DNA from: Dipetalonema caudispina | Lineage: Eukaryota; Nematoda; Chromadorea; Rhabditida; Onchocercidae | DNA: 64,000 nucleotides | Direction of reading: 5' to 3' | Assembly: GCA_013365325.1 (NCBI GenBank) | Contig: JABVXV010000057.1 | Span: forward strand, 218,587-282,586 | Part shown: piece after piece, positions 38,400 through 49,358 of the stretch | Layout: the number at the start of each line of letters is the position of its first letter | Position numbering within the stretch: the first letter of the stretch is position 1 | Notes under the pieces: model-generated | What the model was told of the DNA's origin: nothing | Seen by the model: only the letters and a program-made list of their open reading frames with translations | The model's database searches: none | Made by a program: the position numbers and the translations under genes

Positions 38400-39010
38400 A
38401 GTTGGTTACTTCCTCAGATAACCGTCACTCTCCAACGATATGTTGTTGAAAGAGTAGAAATATGCCTTGTTGCTCGACAGTTCCTCCCTTTCAATGACAA
38501 CGTTGAAGTCAGCAAGTGATGTAAGCTGACTGCAGAAGTCACAATTCCTGCCTCTTCGTGCGGGAATTTCCAGCAAAGCAGTGGTACTTCCCGCCTCGTC
38601 CGCCTTGTTGAGTACCTCTCCTTCAAAGAGTTTGAAATGGTTGTCGTCTTACACCTCTTGTCAATGTCAGCCTTTGTGCAGAGAAGTGCAGTTTGAATGC
38701 CTTCTTCCTCCCTCCTCACTCTGAGGCTCTGTATGTATCGGCAGAGGGATACCTCTCCTACTGGCATGTCTGTACGACGTTATTGTTTTAACTGGTCCCG
38801 CTCTCCCTTTCTTGCCATTTGTTCAGGGCCTGACAATGATAGTTGTGTGTTTTTCCTCTCTCCGTACTGTCCCTATGTGCCTCTTTTTAAGGTCCCCTTC
38901 CTTCCAACATCTGGAGAGTGCCTTACCTCAGCTGTCGCATTCCCTCGAACAGTTCTTCTCTGTGATGAAATGTATAGGTGTTGCATGTTCTTCGAGTCAC
39001 CTCTTCACTT
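38400..39010 (-). mobile_element. GC-richer island of broken coding-like frames, possible dead retroelement
   Basis: Base composition shifts abruptly to near even GC between about 38.4 and 39.0 kb and back again. On the minus strand, protein-like segments alternate between frames with stops between them: KNCSRECDS and RCWKEGDLKKRHIGTVRREE in one frame, then EEEGIQTALLCTKADIDKRC, then in another frame LNKADEAGSTTALLEIPARR and NCDFCSQLTSLADFNVVIER ending in TAA. The Cys/His spacing in the first part is loosely like a gag zinc-knuckle region followed by a protease region of a BEL/Pao-type element. Frameshifts and stops show it is inactive if so. No LTRs, target-site duplications or reverse-transcriptase motifs were found, so the type assignment is a guess; the compositional change is observed. 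Confidence 0.35.
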
Positions 39011-39136
39011 TTTTTCCATCATCATTCAAATAAATAAATATCTCACAATTTTGACGTTAACATTTCCATCCTCATTTTACAATTACTGAAAGGAATTAAA
39101 GGTTGAGGTCCATCTAGGAGGAGTCGTTTGTTTAGC

Positions 39137-42100
39137 ATGGATTTTGCAAGTTTTGCTGCAGTTGCTTTACGTAATTCAGCAGTTTTACCGTGTGAATCAT
39201 TTGACAGTTATTGGATAACTAACGCTCCTGTTCAATTCGGATTGAAGTAAGTCAGAAGATTAATTTCTTTAAGTGATATAATAGAAGTTTGATTGTTGTT
39301 AAGCGTTTCGATTGGTAGTTTGCTTCCTTTATTCTATCTTTTTTTGAAAATTTGTTGAATCATTTTGATGAAATAATCAATCAAATAAGGTATAATTTAA
39401 ATAGAGAGAGTATAATATATAAAATCTTGATATATGCAAGATTTCTGCAATTCCGCGCAAATTGATATCAATTTGGTAGTCTAAGAAAATGAATTTAACT
39501 CAGACCACAGTGGATCTTTCAGGGGTGTAAAATGTACGTTCCGTTTCGAAACATCGTTTGCAGATGCTGAAGATGAAGCTGGTACATTGGTAAGTTTATG
39601 GTATTTTTCGTGACTGGTTTCATGGGAGTTAGCATTTGAAGTTACTACCTAGTTAGTGAAAACTGTAGTCTAAATGCAATCGAAGCTATTACTTGTTTTT
39701 TCGAAAATTAAAATTAAAAAGAAAAAAATCATCATGGACATATTTTTCGTTTTGAAATCCAGGTGTTGTGATAATATTGCATAACTGGAATTTTCTTTAA
39801 ATCGCTTCTGATAGAACTTTATACGATTTTCCTAATACATCGTAGGTAAATGGTGATAATCGTCACACCGTATACATTCTTTGGGTTTCATCGTGTGAAG
39901 ATCCTTCATTACTATACTCCTGTCGAATGGATTCAAAAATTGATAAAGTTGCGCTTCGTTATGGGCAGCGTACACCGTCGATCCTGAAAAATATGATTGA
40001 GGGAGCAAATATGCCATCAGATGATCCAAGATTGTAAGCTTCTAATTTAAATTTAAAAGTCTAGTTCGAAGTCTAAATTCTTTAGCGCAATGATTAACTT
40101 ATTTTTTCTAAGCTAATTATAAATTTAAAGATCTGTTTGAATGTGGAAGTTCTTTAGCACAATGATTAATTTGATTGGTGAGCAAGAAATGGGTCTATTC
40201 ATCCGACTTTGTATCGCCCCTGGTGATGGTCCATCAGCATTACGACTCGCCTTACGCACTCCATCCGCAGTGGAATGGAAAAATCACTTGTTGATGTTCA
40301 TTCAAAATTTGCAGGTGGGCTGCTTTTAGTCGAACGAATTAAAGCTGCATTTTGGAATTATTGAAATTTAACATATACAGTATAGTTCAAAAATCATTCT
40401 CTATCTGCAGTAATGATCCAAAATTTTTTTACGGAGAAATGACATCGCCGTATTTTGCATCATTTCATACTAGTTTGTCTGTGTAATCAAGTCTGTGCTT
40501 ATTTTGAAAGATCTTGTGTCTTGATTGCTTAGCACGTGTGCATTTTTTTTTCCACTACATTCATGTATTTAAATTGACTATAGTGACTGTAATAGAGTAT
40601 CTATTCCTTGTTGGCTGTTATTCCGTAAGGATAGGATACTCCTACCGGATTTCAAGTATTAATGGAGACTTCAGTTTAATTAAATAAATCAGAAATTCTG
40701 CACTTCAACAATTTTTTTATCGGAATATGGCGCTGTTCCTTTTTGAGTCGTTTGGCATTAATTTCTCTTTGCAACTCTTTCTTTTTGCTTCTTGATAGCT
40801 TAGCAATGGTAGTTGCAGCTTTTTACCCACTCGATCTTCTTGGTCGTATTTTATGCGATAAATTGTAAATATGTGGACATTTTATACGTAAATCTTTCAT
40901 GATGCTTTTTCCCTCATAAACATTATATAGCACTTTTTTGAAATTTGCAGAATGATTTGTGGAAAGAGCGATGGCAGCGTGAATTGTTAGAGAAGGATGC
41001 GTTGAGTATGAAATCTCAAATAGCGCAAGTCAGTTATGTTTCAATATTATTTCTTATTATAACCAAACTTGTTGCAAACACTGAGACTTCATTGTTTTGG
41101 GATTCGATAGATTATGCTGGAATGCTAAAATAGTTGATGCATGCAGAATCTTCAAATTTACAGATGGAGAGGAAACGTGGTTGGCTTGAAAAGGAACTGG
41201 AAATGTTGTATGCAGTGATGCAACAGCAGAGTCCCGTGCAGCCACTGAAAATTACAAATGAAGCTGAAAACTCCGTACCGAAAAGAGAAGAACCATTGCT
41301 TCAGCCAATACCAACTGCTTCAACAGCACAAATTACTGATGCAGAGGAATCACCAAAGTTTAACGTGATTGCTGTGCCACCGAAACGGAATTCCCTGTCC
41401 TCTTCACTAACCTCTTCTATGCCTCTTAAATCTGGTCCGGTATGTCTATATTATCTCCAGTTCTGCTTTAAATATGGCAATTTTTACTTCTTTGTAGTCA
41501 AGGATGGATGCAGTGTAAGATGACCGTACTGGAAATGCCTTTTTTCTCTATACATAAGTGACAGGTAGGGTGGTTTGTAAAGAAATCACATGAGATTTGT
41601 AAAGATAAACATCAAAGTTATTGATATTCCCTGGTTCTGAAGAATATAAGATCCAAGTTCGGGTATTTTCAATATCTCTAAAAATTAGTGGCTGGTATTT
41701 ATTAATATTCATTTTTTTCGATTTTCTGGCCGACGTAAAGTTTCATAGTCATTTAAGAATTTCAAAAAAAAGCGGACAATTCGGAATAAAGATGCATTAG
41801 CCAATGATGACTTGCTGATGGGTGTTGCTTCGCTCCTCTCTTGTGCAGTTTGTCCGGATGAAGTAACATTACAAGATCAGGATGGAATAAAGGAGCATTT
41901 CATAAATCAGCACCTGGACGGTGGTAAATTTGTATTTTTTAGCTAGTAAATATAGAAATTTTTCTATTTAATATTCTCGGTGAAATTAAAAGCGTGAAAA
42001 AATATCTTCACTACACTGGGAGTTGTAGGAGGTAGAAAGAATGAGGTGAAAAACTAAATATTATCTTGATTCGGATCTGATTAATTCCATCGTTGTCACT

Positions 42101-43641
42101 TTAGAACAGAAAAGCTTAGTGTATAATAAGAGTTGCACATTTGACCGTGATTTCGGTTCGTGATTTCAGAGCACGGTCGCTGTAGAGCTTGTACAGAAGA
42201 GGTTAAAAGTAGTGATATGTTGAGTCATATGAAAGCGCATCTGGTCAAGAAGTATGCTTGTGAATTTTGTGGCAAGAAAGGAAGAAAGCATTATTTGAAG
42301 GCGCATATCCGAATTCATACTGGAGAAAGACCTTATAAAGTTTGTTTTGGTGATTTGTAATTAATAGACCTATTCTTGGTTGGCTAACACCTTACATCTG
42401 ATCTATTATGAAGAATTGCTTGTAAAGCATAAGAAGAATCTGGACTGTCGGGTTGCTTTGGATCAAGCAGAGATGGATTAGATGTAATAAATAGCTTATT
42501 AAAAGCTTTTAAGGAGTCTCTTCCTTGTTAAGTATTTAGAAAAGAATCATTTTTCAGAATACTCAGAAATTTGCTAGCTAAAAGAGTGTGATAGGTAATG
42601 GAGAAGTTTGAAAGTAAACTTACCGTCCTACTTGCTGTGGGTGATCTGTTTACCTAATGACATCCTGTAGCTGATTTAACTCGTTCATGGAAGTCGTCAG
42701 TACTGTCTTATTATTAGTTGTTTAACGTACTTAATTACAAAATATAAGTAAACAAAGCGTTCTGTACTAATTTTTAAAAGATTTTACGGTATTCATAAAT
42801 TGATTTGGTTTTCTTACACATCCTTGTTCTTAATGAAAGGCTTGAAGTAGATAATTTACAACCTTTCTAAACGACACTTTTAGTTTCCTTGTTTACGTTC
42901 ATGCCCATCGTGCACCATTTATACTTAATATTGAAATAGAGCTAATCATGTTGGTTTCTGTAGTTAGTTAACTTCTACTTTTCGCTTATATTTTCAAGAA
43001 GTAAACCATTTTCGTCTAGTTGAAATTATTTTTCCAACTTGCAGTGTGACAAATGTCCACGTCGTTTTGCGGACTCATCCACATTTCGCCGACATCAACT
43101 GATTCATACTGGTGAAAAACGATATTCATGTCCGGTGTGTGGGCGTTGTATAGCTCGGAAAGATAATGTCAAGACACACTTAAGGAGTCATGTAAAGTAA
43201 GTTTGTGACAAATAGATGGTCGATATCGTATTTTACAAATGTAATGATTCGATGTGTACTGCAAAATTTTCTTGGGATTTTATCCATAAAAGGATCCAAA
43301 ATATTGAGATATTAACATTGAGAAATCAACACCCTAATTTAACAACTGACACTTTTGTTTTAAGATCTCACAACTTTTTTTTCGGGAAAAATTGTTTTTT
43401 CGAAAGTTCTTTGAGCCCAATTTCTTATTCTAGGACCATTTCCAATAGTGAAAGTGAGGCAGCTGCTTGGATGGAAACCCTCTTAAATTCGTTACCCACT
43501 AAAACGGAAAGGAACGCAGTGGCTGTACCACCGCTAGATTCGCCAACTTCTGTGGAAAACAACGAAGATCAGAATTTGTTAGGTGACTTTAATTTGTTGG
43601 AATCTTTAAAAGAGGATGGGGAAATGAGTGATAAGTGCTAA
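39137..43641 (+). CDS. C2H2 zinc-finger protein with unrecognised N-terminal domain and coiled coil
   Basis: Ten exons: 39137-39246, 39523-39589, 39846-40033, 40158-40314, 40951-41028, 41134-41439 (or from 41164), 41758-41923, 42170-42339, 43045-43196, 43434-43641; every phase agrees, giving 533 residues. The N-terminal ~170 residues ([40 protein letters not shown]) look globular but I cannot name the fold. Next is a predicted coiled coil ([20 protein letters not shown]), a Pro/Ser-rich linker with KKKRTIRNK, which could be a nuclear signal, and five fingers: a diverged one (CAVC...HFINQH), CRAC...HMKAH, CEFC...HIRIH, CDKC...HQLIH and CPVC...HLRSH. TGERPY and TGEKRY linkers join the last three, typical of DNA binding. 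The C-terminus is acidic. A tttgtttag signal sits one base before the ATG, consistent with spliced-leader addition. Likely a nuclear transcription factor; target unknown. Confidence 0.85.
40034..40171 (+). repeat. Diverged tandem duplication carrying a second 3' splice site
   Basis: About 65 bases from 40034 are repeated imperfectly from 40108. Both copies share AAGCT, AATTTAAA and TTCTTTAG followed by C(G/A)CAATGATTAA. The second copy contains the acceptor used in the zinc-finger gene model (exon from 40158). Using the first copy's acceptor (after 40085) would add a short in-frame stretch and then a stop. Confidence 0.8.
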
Positions 43642-45232
43642 TAATTGAATCTCTGTTTCTTATGAGCTGTTAAATCAAACACATAGTTTGCGGGACTTAA
43701 AAAACGGGGTGGAGCATACTTATCTTTAGCGGCTGATATAAAGTGCTGTTAATCAGTGGTAGCCTAGCCTAATCAAAAGCACCAATCTCTCACCAGTTCA
43801 GTGCCCTTGGCTGATGTATGATTTCATTTATTCGCATAGTATCATATTCATTTAGAATTTCAGTATGCTTGGTCATTTTATGCGTATCAGTTTTGTAAAT
43901 ATAAATACATATGGTTCTGCAAGCTGACTTCAGTCAGCAAGTAGGTAGTGATCCAAAAGCAGAAATCATTTTCCATCCTCTAGTTAGATTAACTGACATA
44001 GTCTGTGTTGTTGGAACTTTACCTTCTATTGTAGACAATGTCTTTTTGGTTTGATCGTGTCTTTCAGGATGTAAATATCCTGATCTGTTTCTCTGTCTGA
44101 ACCACGGTGTTAACCAATACATAAACGGGGGACTAACCTCATATGTAAACACAGGTATCCGTCGTTTATTATCGTCTACTAGAAGATGTATTTTGTATAT
44201 CATAATAGGCGGACAGCTTTTTGTGTATCTGCACATGAATATTTTTTTAGTTCTTTTTTTTTTTTTTGAACTTTAACTGCCTTTTTTTTGCCTTGTTTAA
44301 TTCTGATTGTGCATTATGAGCGTATATCCGTTTAGTGGATAATGTTTATTTCTTCCATCATTTGTAAATAAATTTTTGCACTTCTGTCATATCTTCAGCT
44401 CGTAAAGTGTACTTAATTTCATGTTTGCACTTATTCTTTTCAGTTATTATTATTTGAAAACTCTCGATTTTAACGCCTTATGCGATTTTCAGGTGCGAAT
44501 TATAGTGATTTTCGGGGTTGTCCCATGTTTTTTTATGAGGTTTGCTGTTACTGTTAGTTTATAGTAGAGTTTGTTTTCTTTCAATCGGATGTTAATGTCA
44601 TTTGGTAGAGGACGAGATTGGAAGTGAAGGGAGGAAGGAAGCAGGCGTTGAAATGGAATATTTAGAGCTATGCCTGCTTTCTTTATTCAGCAAGTGTAAG
44701 TAAATCGAAATTTTTGACGCTTATGTTTTCCTAGGATTCATAGGTTATCATTATTCCGAAAGTCCTCTACTCTTTATCCCATTTTTCATGATGCCTGTAA
44801 ATCCATTAATTCGTTTAGCACAGTGTTCGAAATCATATGGATCTGGCTGGGTTATGAATGCCTTCATAGAGACATGTTTTTTCGTTTTCAGTATGTATGG
44901 TCGGTGCTACCAATGCCTTGTATTATCAAGACATGCCTATTTTTTCGTTTGCTTCCTATAGACACTATAAAAATGATTCAGCCTTACTTATACATGTTTA
45001 TGTTTATTGCAAGTGTTGTTTATTCATTTTATTTTTTCTTTTAGAGGTTGTTTTGAACAAAGTTTTTCTCAGTCATTCTTTATATTGTGCTTTATCGTTT
45101 TTTAATTACTCAATTTGTTAACACTTAATCGAATTTTGTATTATGGAGCATATACTTTTTTCAAATATAATGTTTTTAAATTTAATTCAAGATACGTTTT
45201 TAGCCACGTGAATACTTTCTCATAAACTTCAA
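43642..45232. other. Intergenic, T-rich
   Basis: Zinc-finger gene 3' flank, then T-rich spacer. Small frames near 44823-45121 are rich in Phe, Leu and Tyr as expected from T-rich noise. Confidence 0.5.
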
Positions 45233-47020
45233 ATGAAAATTTTGTTTGCTTTGAAAAATCGTTTGCAGCACTTCTGTGCTGTGGGAGAGTTGAGGAGCAG
45301 TAGACTCGTAAATAAATGTACCAATAAAGACTTCAAATTTGCAAATATTTCAGAAGATATTGCTGAGTTTGTTTATAGATCGGCAAGTAGGAAAGTTAAG
45401 GACAGGGATAGTGGTTTTCAGGGTTTATTAGGGTAAAATTTTATTCGTTCACTTTCATCTTTAGAGAAGTGATGGATATTTTTGTGATACTAGCACTTTA
45501 CCCGTACGGCATTGCATTCTGCAAGAAATTCTTTTCATTCTTTTTGCTTAATTCTAATTCTTATTTCACTTCTCCCCTTGTCCTCTTCTTTTCCATATGC
45601 CACCTTCTCATTTCGCTTTCGTTACACGCAAACCTTTGACCCGGCGAAAAAAGATTGCATTCTCCATGATTGGTCAGTGAAATGAGATGTTATGTTTCTG
45701 CCGATGGAGTAAGCTGATGAAGGGGTAGGAGTGAGGTGGTTAAAATTGACTATAGGTTCAGGTTGTGAAAATATGCGGCTGGTGATCAGTTAGTTATGCG
45801 GTCGGCCTGATCTTTTGATTGCGTAGTTCATTGTTACAGCAGCTCTCGCAACGCTGTTTTTAGTAAGATAAAAAAGCTGTTATTTATTTGAAATTTGAAT
45901 TGCAGAAGACTTCGCTTAGCAGGGATTTATGAGATGGGTGCCAACTTGGACTTATCGTTAGCCACCAATCTACCGCACCAAAATATGGTTATGGTGCTGC
46001 TCACCGAGCTGATGTACGTCCTGCCTTTTTCTGCGGTTTTTTGTAGATACCTTAAATTCAGTTTGTAAATCCAAGTGGTCTCTATTCTTTGAACTTTGGA
46101 ACAATTGGAAAGGTTTAGAATTTATCGTTGATAAAGACTTATGTTAAGATATACTCTATCACCTTAAACAATATTTGTCAACTGCGTTTGAAATAATATA
46201 TTTTCTGAGATGCTTTTTCAGTAATGTGATACACGTTAAAGGAAATTAGAATGTTTTCTTTCATACATATAATATTAGATGGAGAAAGCTGCTATTGAAA
46301 AAAATAGGAACTTGCATAAATTAAGCCAGAGGTGCCTCATATTACGCTTATAGTACCTTGTGTTCACTAATTGTTGACAATTGCCATAAATGTTACCTTT
46401 TTTATAATTGTAAAAAGACATTGCTTTTTTTGGATGTATATGTTTTTTGAATTAATTCCTCATTTTCAATTCAACTTTTTTCTTCAAGTTAGTCACCTCA
46501 TTTTATAACAGAAATTTCCAAAATGGACTCATTGCACGTCTTGAAGAAGTGGATGCGTATTATTCAGCACAACTTACGACAAGAATTAATAATTCGGTAA
46601 ATTTTTTTTAGCATAAGAAGTTCAGAAAAAAATGAGAATTGAAATGGAAAGGATTAGTGTGTAAGAAGAGAATTTCATGGAGGTAAAGCATTTACAGAGT
46701 GTCCTTCCTGGTACCTATTACTTTTTTTTTTTTTTTTTCATTTCGTCATGCTGATGCGTGAGAGTGATATAATTGCGCTTTCTATTCCTCTGATTTATTT
46801 TTACCGAAGACTTCTTAGGAGAAGTTTCATTTACATCGAAAATTCACTTAAATGTACTCAGGCTTTGCAGCTGGATAAAATGCATGAATATTCTCGACGT
46901 CTTCAAACACTAAATCGTAGCATTTTGGAATTGACAAAACGGGTACGATTGTTGATGTCGCGAGTTCAAGTGCTAGGTGAAGGAAAAACTGAAGCATTGG
47001 ATCTTTTAGTGATATGTTAA
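45233..47020 (+). CDS. Small coiled-coil protein, possibly KxDL/BORC-like
   Basis: Four exons, 45233-45432, 45906-46013, 46512-46596 and 46862-47020, join with phases 2, 2 and 0 and give 183 residues. The C-terminal 80 residues form a heptad-like helix (LIARLEEVDAYYSAQLTTRI; LDKMHEYSRRLQTLNRSILE; LTKRVRLLMSRVQVLG). Size and helix pattern resemble the KXD1 subunit of BORC, the lysosome-positioning complex (family: a long helix around a KxDL motif), but the motif itself is not exact here, so this is tentative. The first exon is also uncertain: translation could begin at an ATG in exon 2 (MGANLDLSLATNLP) after trans-splicing at the ttgcag before 45906, giving about 107 residues. The last three exons are better supported than the first. 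Confidence 0.65.
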
Positions 47021-48321
47021 TTGCCCATCAGATACCAGTTTTAATGCCACTTCTTGGGCTGTTTTTGTAAAGTTATCATGTGATGGATTCTATAGTTTCA
47101 CCCTGTGATTTTCAAATTTTTGAGTTCCGCATGTACAAATATGCATAAATTTGATAATTTGTGATATGATTTAATGGCATGGATGTGACGGAAAAGTTTT
47201 TCTATGTGTCCGATTTCAAATGCTTAACTTCCTTCCTCTTCTGCATTTATTTTAAGTTCTTTCAAATTATTTTCCGCATATTATTCCAATTTTAGTGAAG
47301 TTAAGTTTTAATTTCCCTCCAAAAAAGCGCTATGTACAGGTCTCCGTATTTTTCTTTCTCTTTCCCTTTATTACATATTTATTTTTATTTTTACCACAAA
47401 TTCCTTACTATTATTAAGACTTGAATTTTCATATTCCTCCCTGGACTTCCACAATTTTAAGTCTTCTAGTAATCAAACAAAAAATTAAGTTTAACTTTGC
47501 TGTCGGAATTCTTGATTACTTACAAAGCTCTCTGATATTCTATGCAATTCATTTTTGTCCTCCAAAAGCGAATAGTTCTTCAATGGGTATTTATTATTAT
47601 CGCACTAATAAAACTTAAATTTTTGTACATTGCTTTCTGATTCTACAAGTGCCGAAATAATTTGCTTTTATCAATGGATTTATATGGACAGTATGTTACG
47701 CTGCATCTCTAGAGATATTTCTTTGCGATATCCAAAATCTACACAAATTTAAAAGTGGATTGTTGAAAGGTTAAATGTACTGTGTTGTTCAGTATGCAAC
47801 ATCATGGTCACGTCAAGTACTAATGTCGAAAATTGAACTCTCTGAGAGTTATAAAATTTCTCTAATTTCATTGACCATTCTAGTTACCTGATCTTCGTTG
47901 GCTAACATGGGTCGTTTGCTTAAATTCTCGGGAAATGTGTTCCACTCTGATGACTGCAGCATTCATTATCGAATCGATCACAATTACATGATGAGCGCAT
48001 CTAAATCTTATCAGACAACTTTTCAAGTTACTACTCTTTATGAGGAATGAATTCTTCGGAGTGTTCTATTACAGTTTCCGAACAGGACTAACAGTAATTT
48101 TATTCACATACCTTAAAATCTGAAACTTTCCTCTCTACCTAACTTCACTTATTTAAACAACTCTGATGAGAAGACGATCGATAGATATATGATACAAGCA
48201 TGTATCTCACATAACAAAGTAAAGATCTGTTTAGGTATTTCGAAGAGAGGATGATGAAATAATTAACCTATTCGTTTCTCTATACGTTTTAGAGGTGCAG
48301 TAATAACAGGTGTAGCACACT

Positions 48322-48345
48322 GCAGCAGCAGCAGCAGCAGTAGTA
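48322..48345. repeat. (CAG)n/(TAG)n trinucleotide repeat
   Basis: Six or seven CAG units followed by TAG variants. Confidence 0.85.
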
Positions 48346-49060
48346 GCAATATCAGACAAGCTGTGCATGCCATACCACTGTGCAGTAGTAGTAGTACACC
48401 GTCAACGATCACAAGCGTTGCATTAATGTGATGTGTTGAACATTCATTCAATTCTCCTGCAATACTTGCCACCCGAGAAAGAGAAGGAAAGAGATGAAGA
48501 TTCAACCAAACGGCATATACATTTACAATTGAACCATACTGTGGTAGTGTGTGAGGATGTATTGGTGCAGTAGCGAAGTAATGATAGACCGACAAACAAA
48601 GAGGAGGACAGACAAAACTGAATTGAAGTGATCGGCGAACGAACTAAAACCAAAGCAAACCATCTCCATCTCTTTCTTCTTCTCCAATTCCCGACAACCA
48701 ACTGTACATTGAAAGAACAGAGCGAACATCATCATTTTTCTCTTTCTTTCGAACTCTGCGAAATTCATCGAGCAAAAAAGCTACTTTTATTATTACCTTC
48801 ACATTTTCTATTCCCAAACAAAAACGACGAAGACGACCGAACGAAGACGCGCACCTCACGACATCATTACCGCGTTATCACCTGTTATCATTGCGTTATC
48901 AGTTATTCATTATCATTCTCCTTATTGTCAATATTACTAGCATTGATACCGTAAATTTTTGCGAACCAAATCTCACCTAATAAAACAAGGTATATCTTTC
49001 TATCTTTCTCATTGCCATTGCTTTAGTTTTATTATTATCGTTTATTATTATCGTCATTAT

Positions 49061-49180
49061 TATTTTTATTATTTATTTATTTATTTATTTGTTTATTTAT
49101 CTATTTATTTGTTTATTTATCTATTTATTTGTTTATTTATTTATTTATTATTATTATTTGTTTAGTTATTTATTTATTAT
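49061..49180. repeat. (TTTA)n low-complexity tract
   Basis: Tetranucleotide ATTT/TTTA units with periodic TTTG and ATCT variants, followed by ATT trinucleotides to about 49220. Confidence 0.9.
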
Positions 49181-49237
49181 TATTACCACTATTATTGTTA
49201 CCATTATTATTATTACTACATCTATTAAGAGTGCCCG

Positions 49238-49275
49238 ACTACTACTACTACTACTACTATTACTACCACTACTAT
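49238..49275. repeat. (ACT)n trinucleotide repeat
   Basis: About twelve ACT units with two variants. Confidence 0.85.
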
Positions 49276-49358
49276 CCAAAATTTATTTCCGCCATTATCC
49301 TGTCATATTAAGTGATTACTTGTTACTGATTCATTTACGGTGATTTTAATTTTCCGTG

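Larger units (their letters stand above)
47021..49358. other. Upstream region of the Mextli gene, rich in simple repeats
   Basis: Contains a CAG/AGC run (48322-48345), a purine/pyrimidine-skewed stretch of mixed composition at 48.3-48.9 kb that may be promoter or 5' UTR of the Mextli gene, and TTTA, ATT and ACT repeats. Long frames here on both strands (for example 48263-48954) overlap one another in low-complexity sequence and were not accepted. Confidence 0.5.

Noticed and set aside
48263..48954. Several overlapping frames on both strands upstream of Mextli
   Set aside because: They overlap one another in repeat-rich, strand-skewed sequence, lack motifs and lack splice partners; more likely promoter or 5' UTR.
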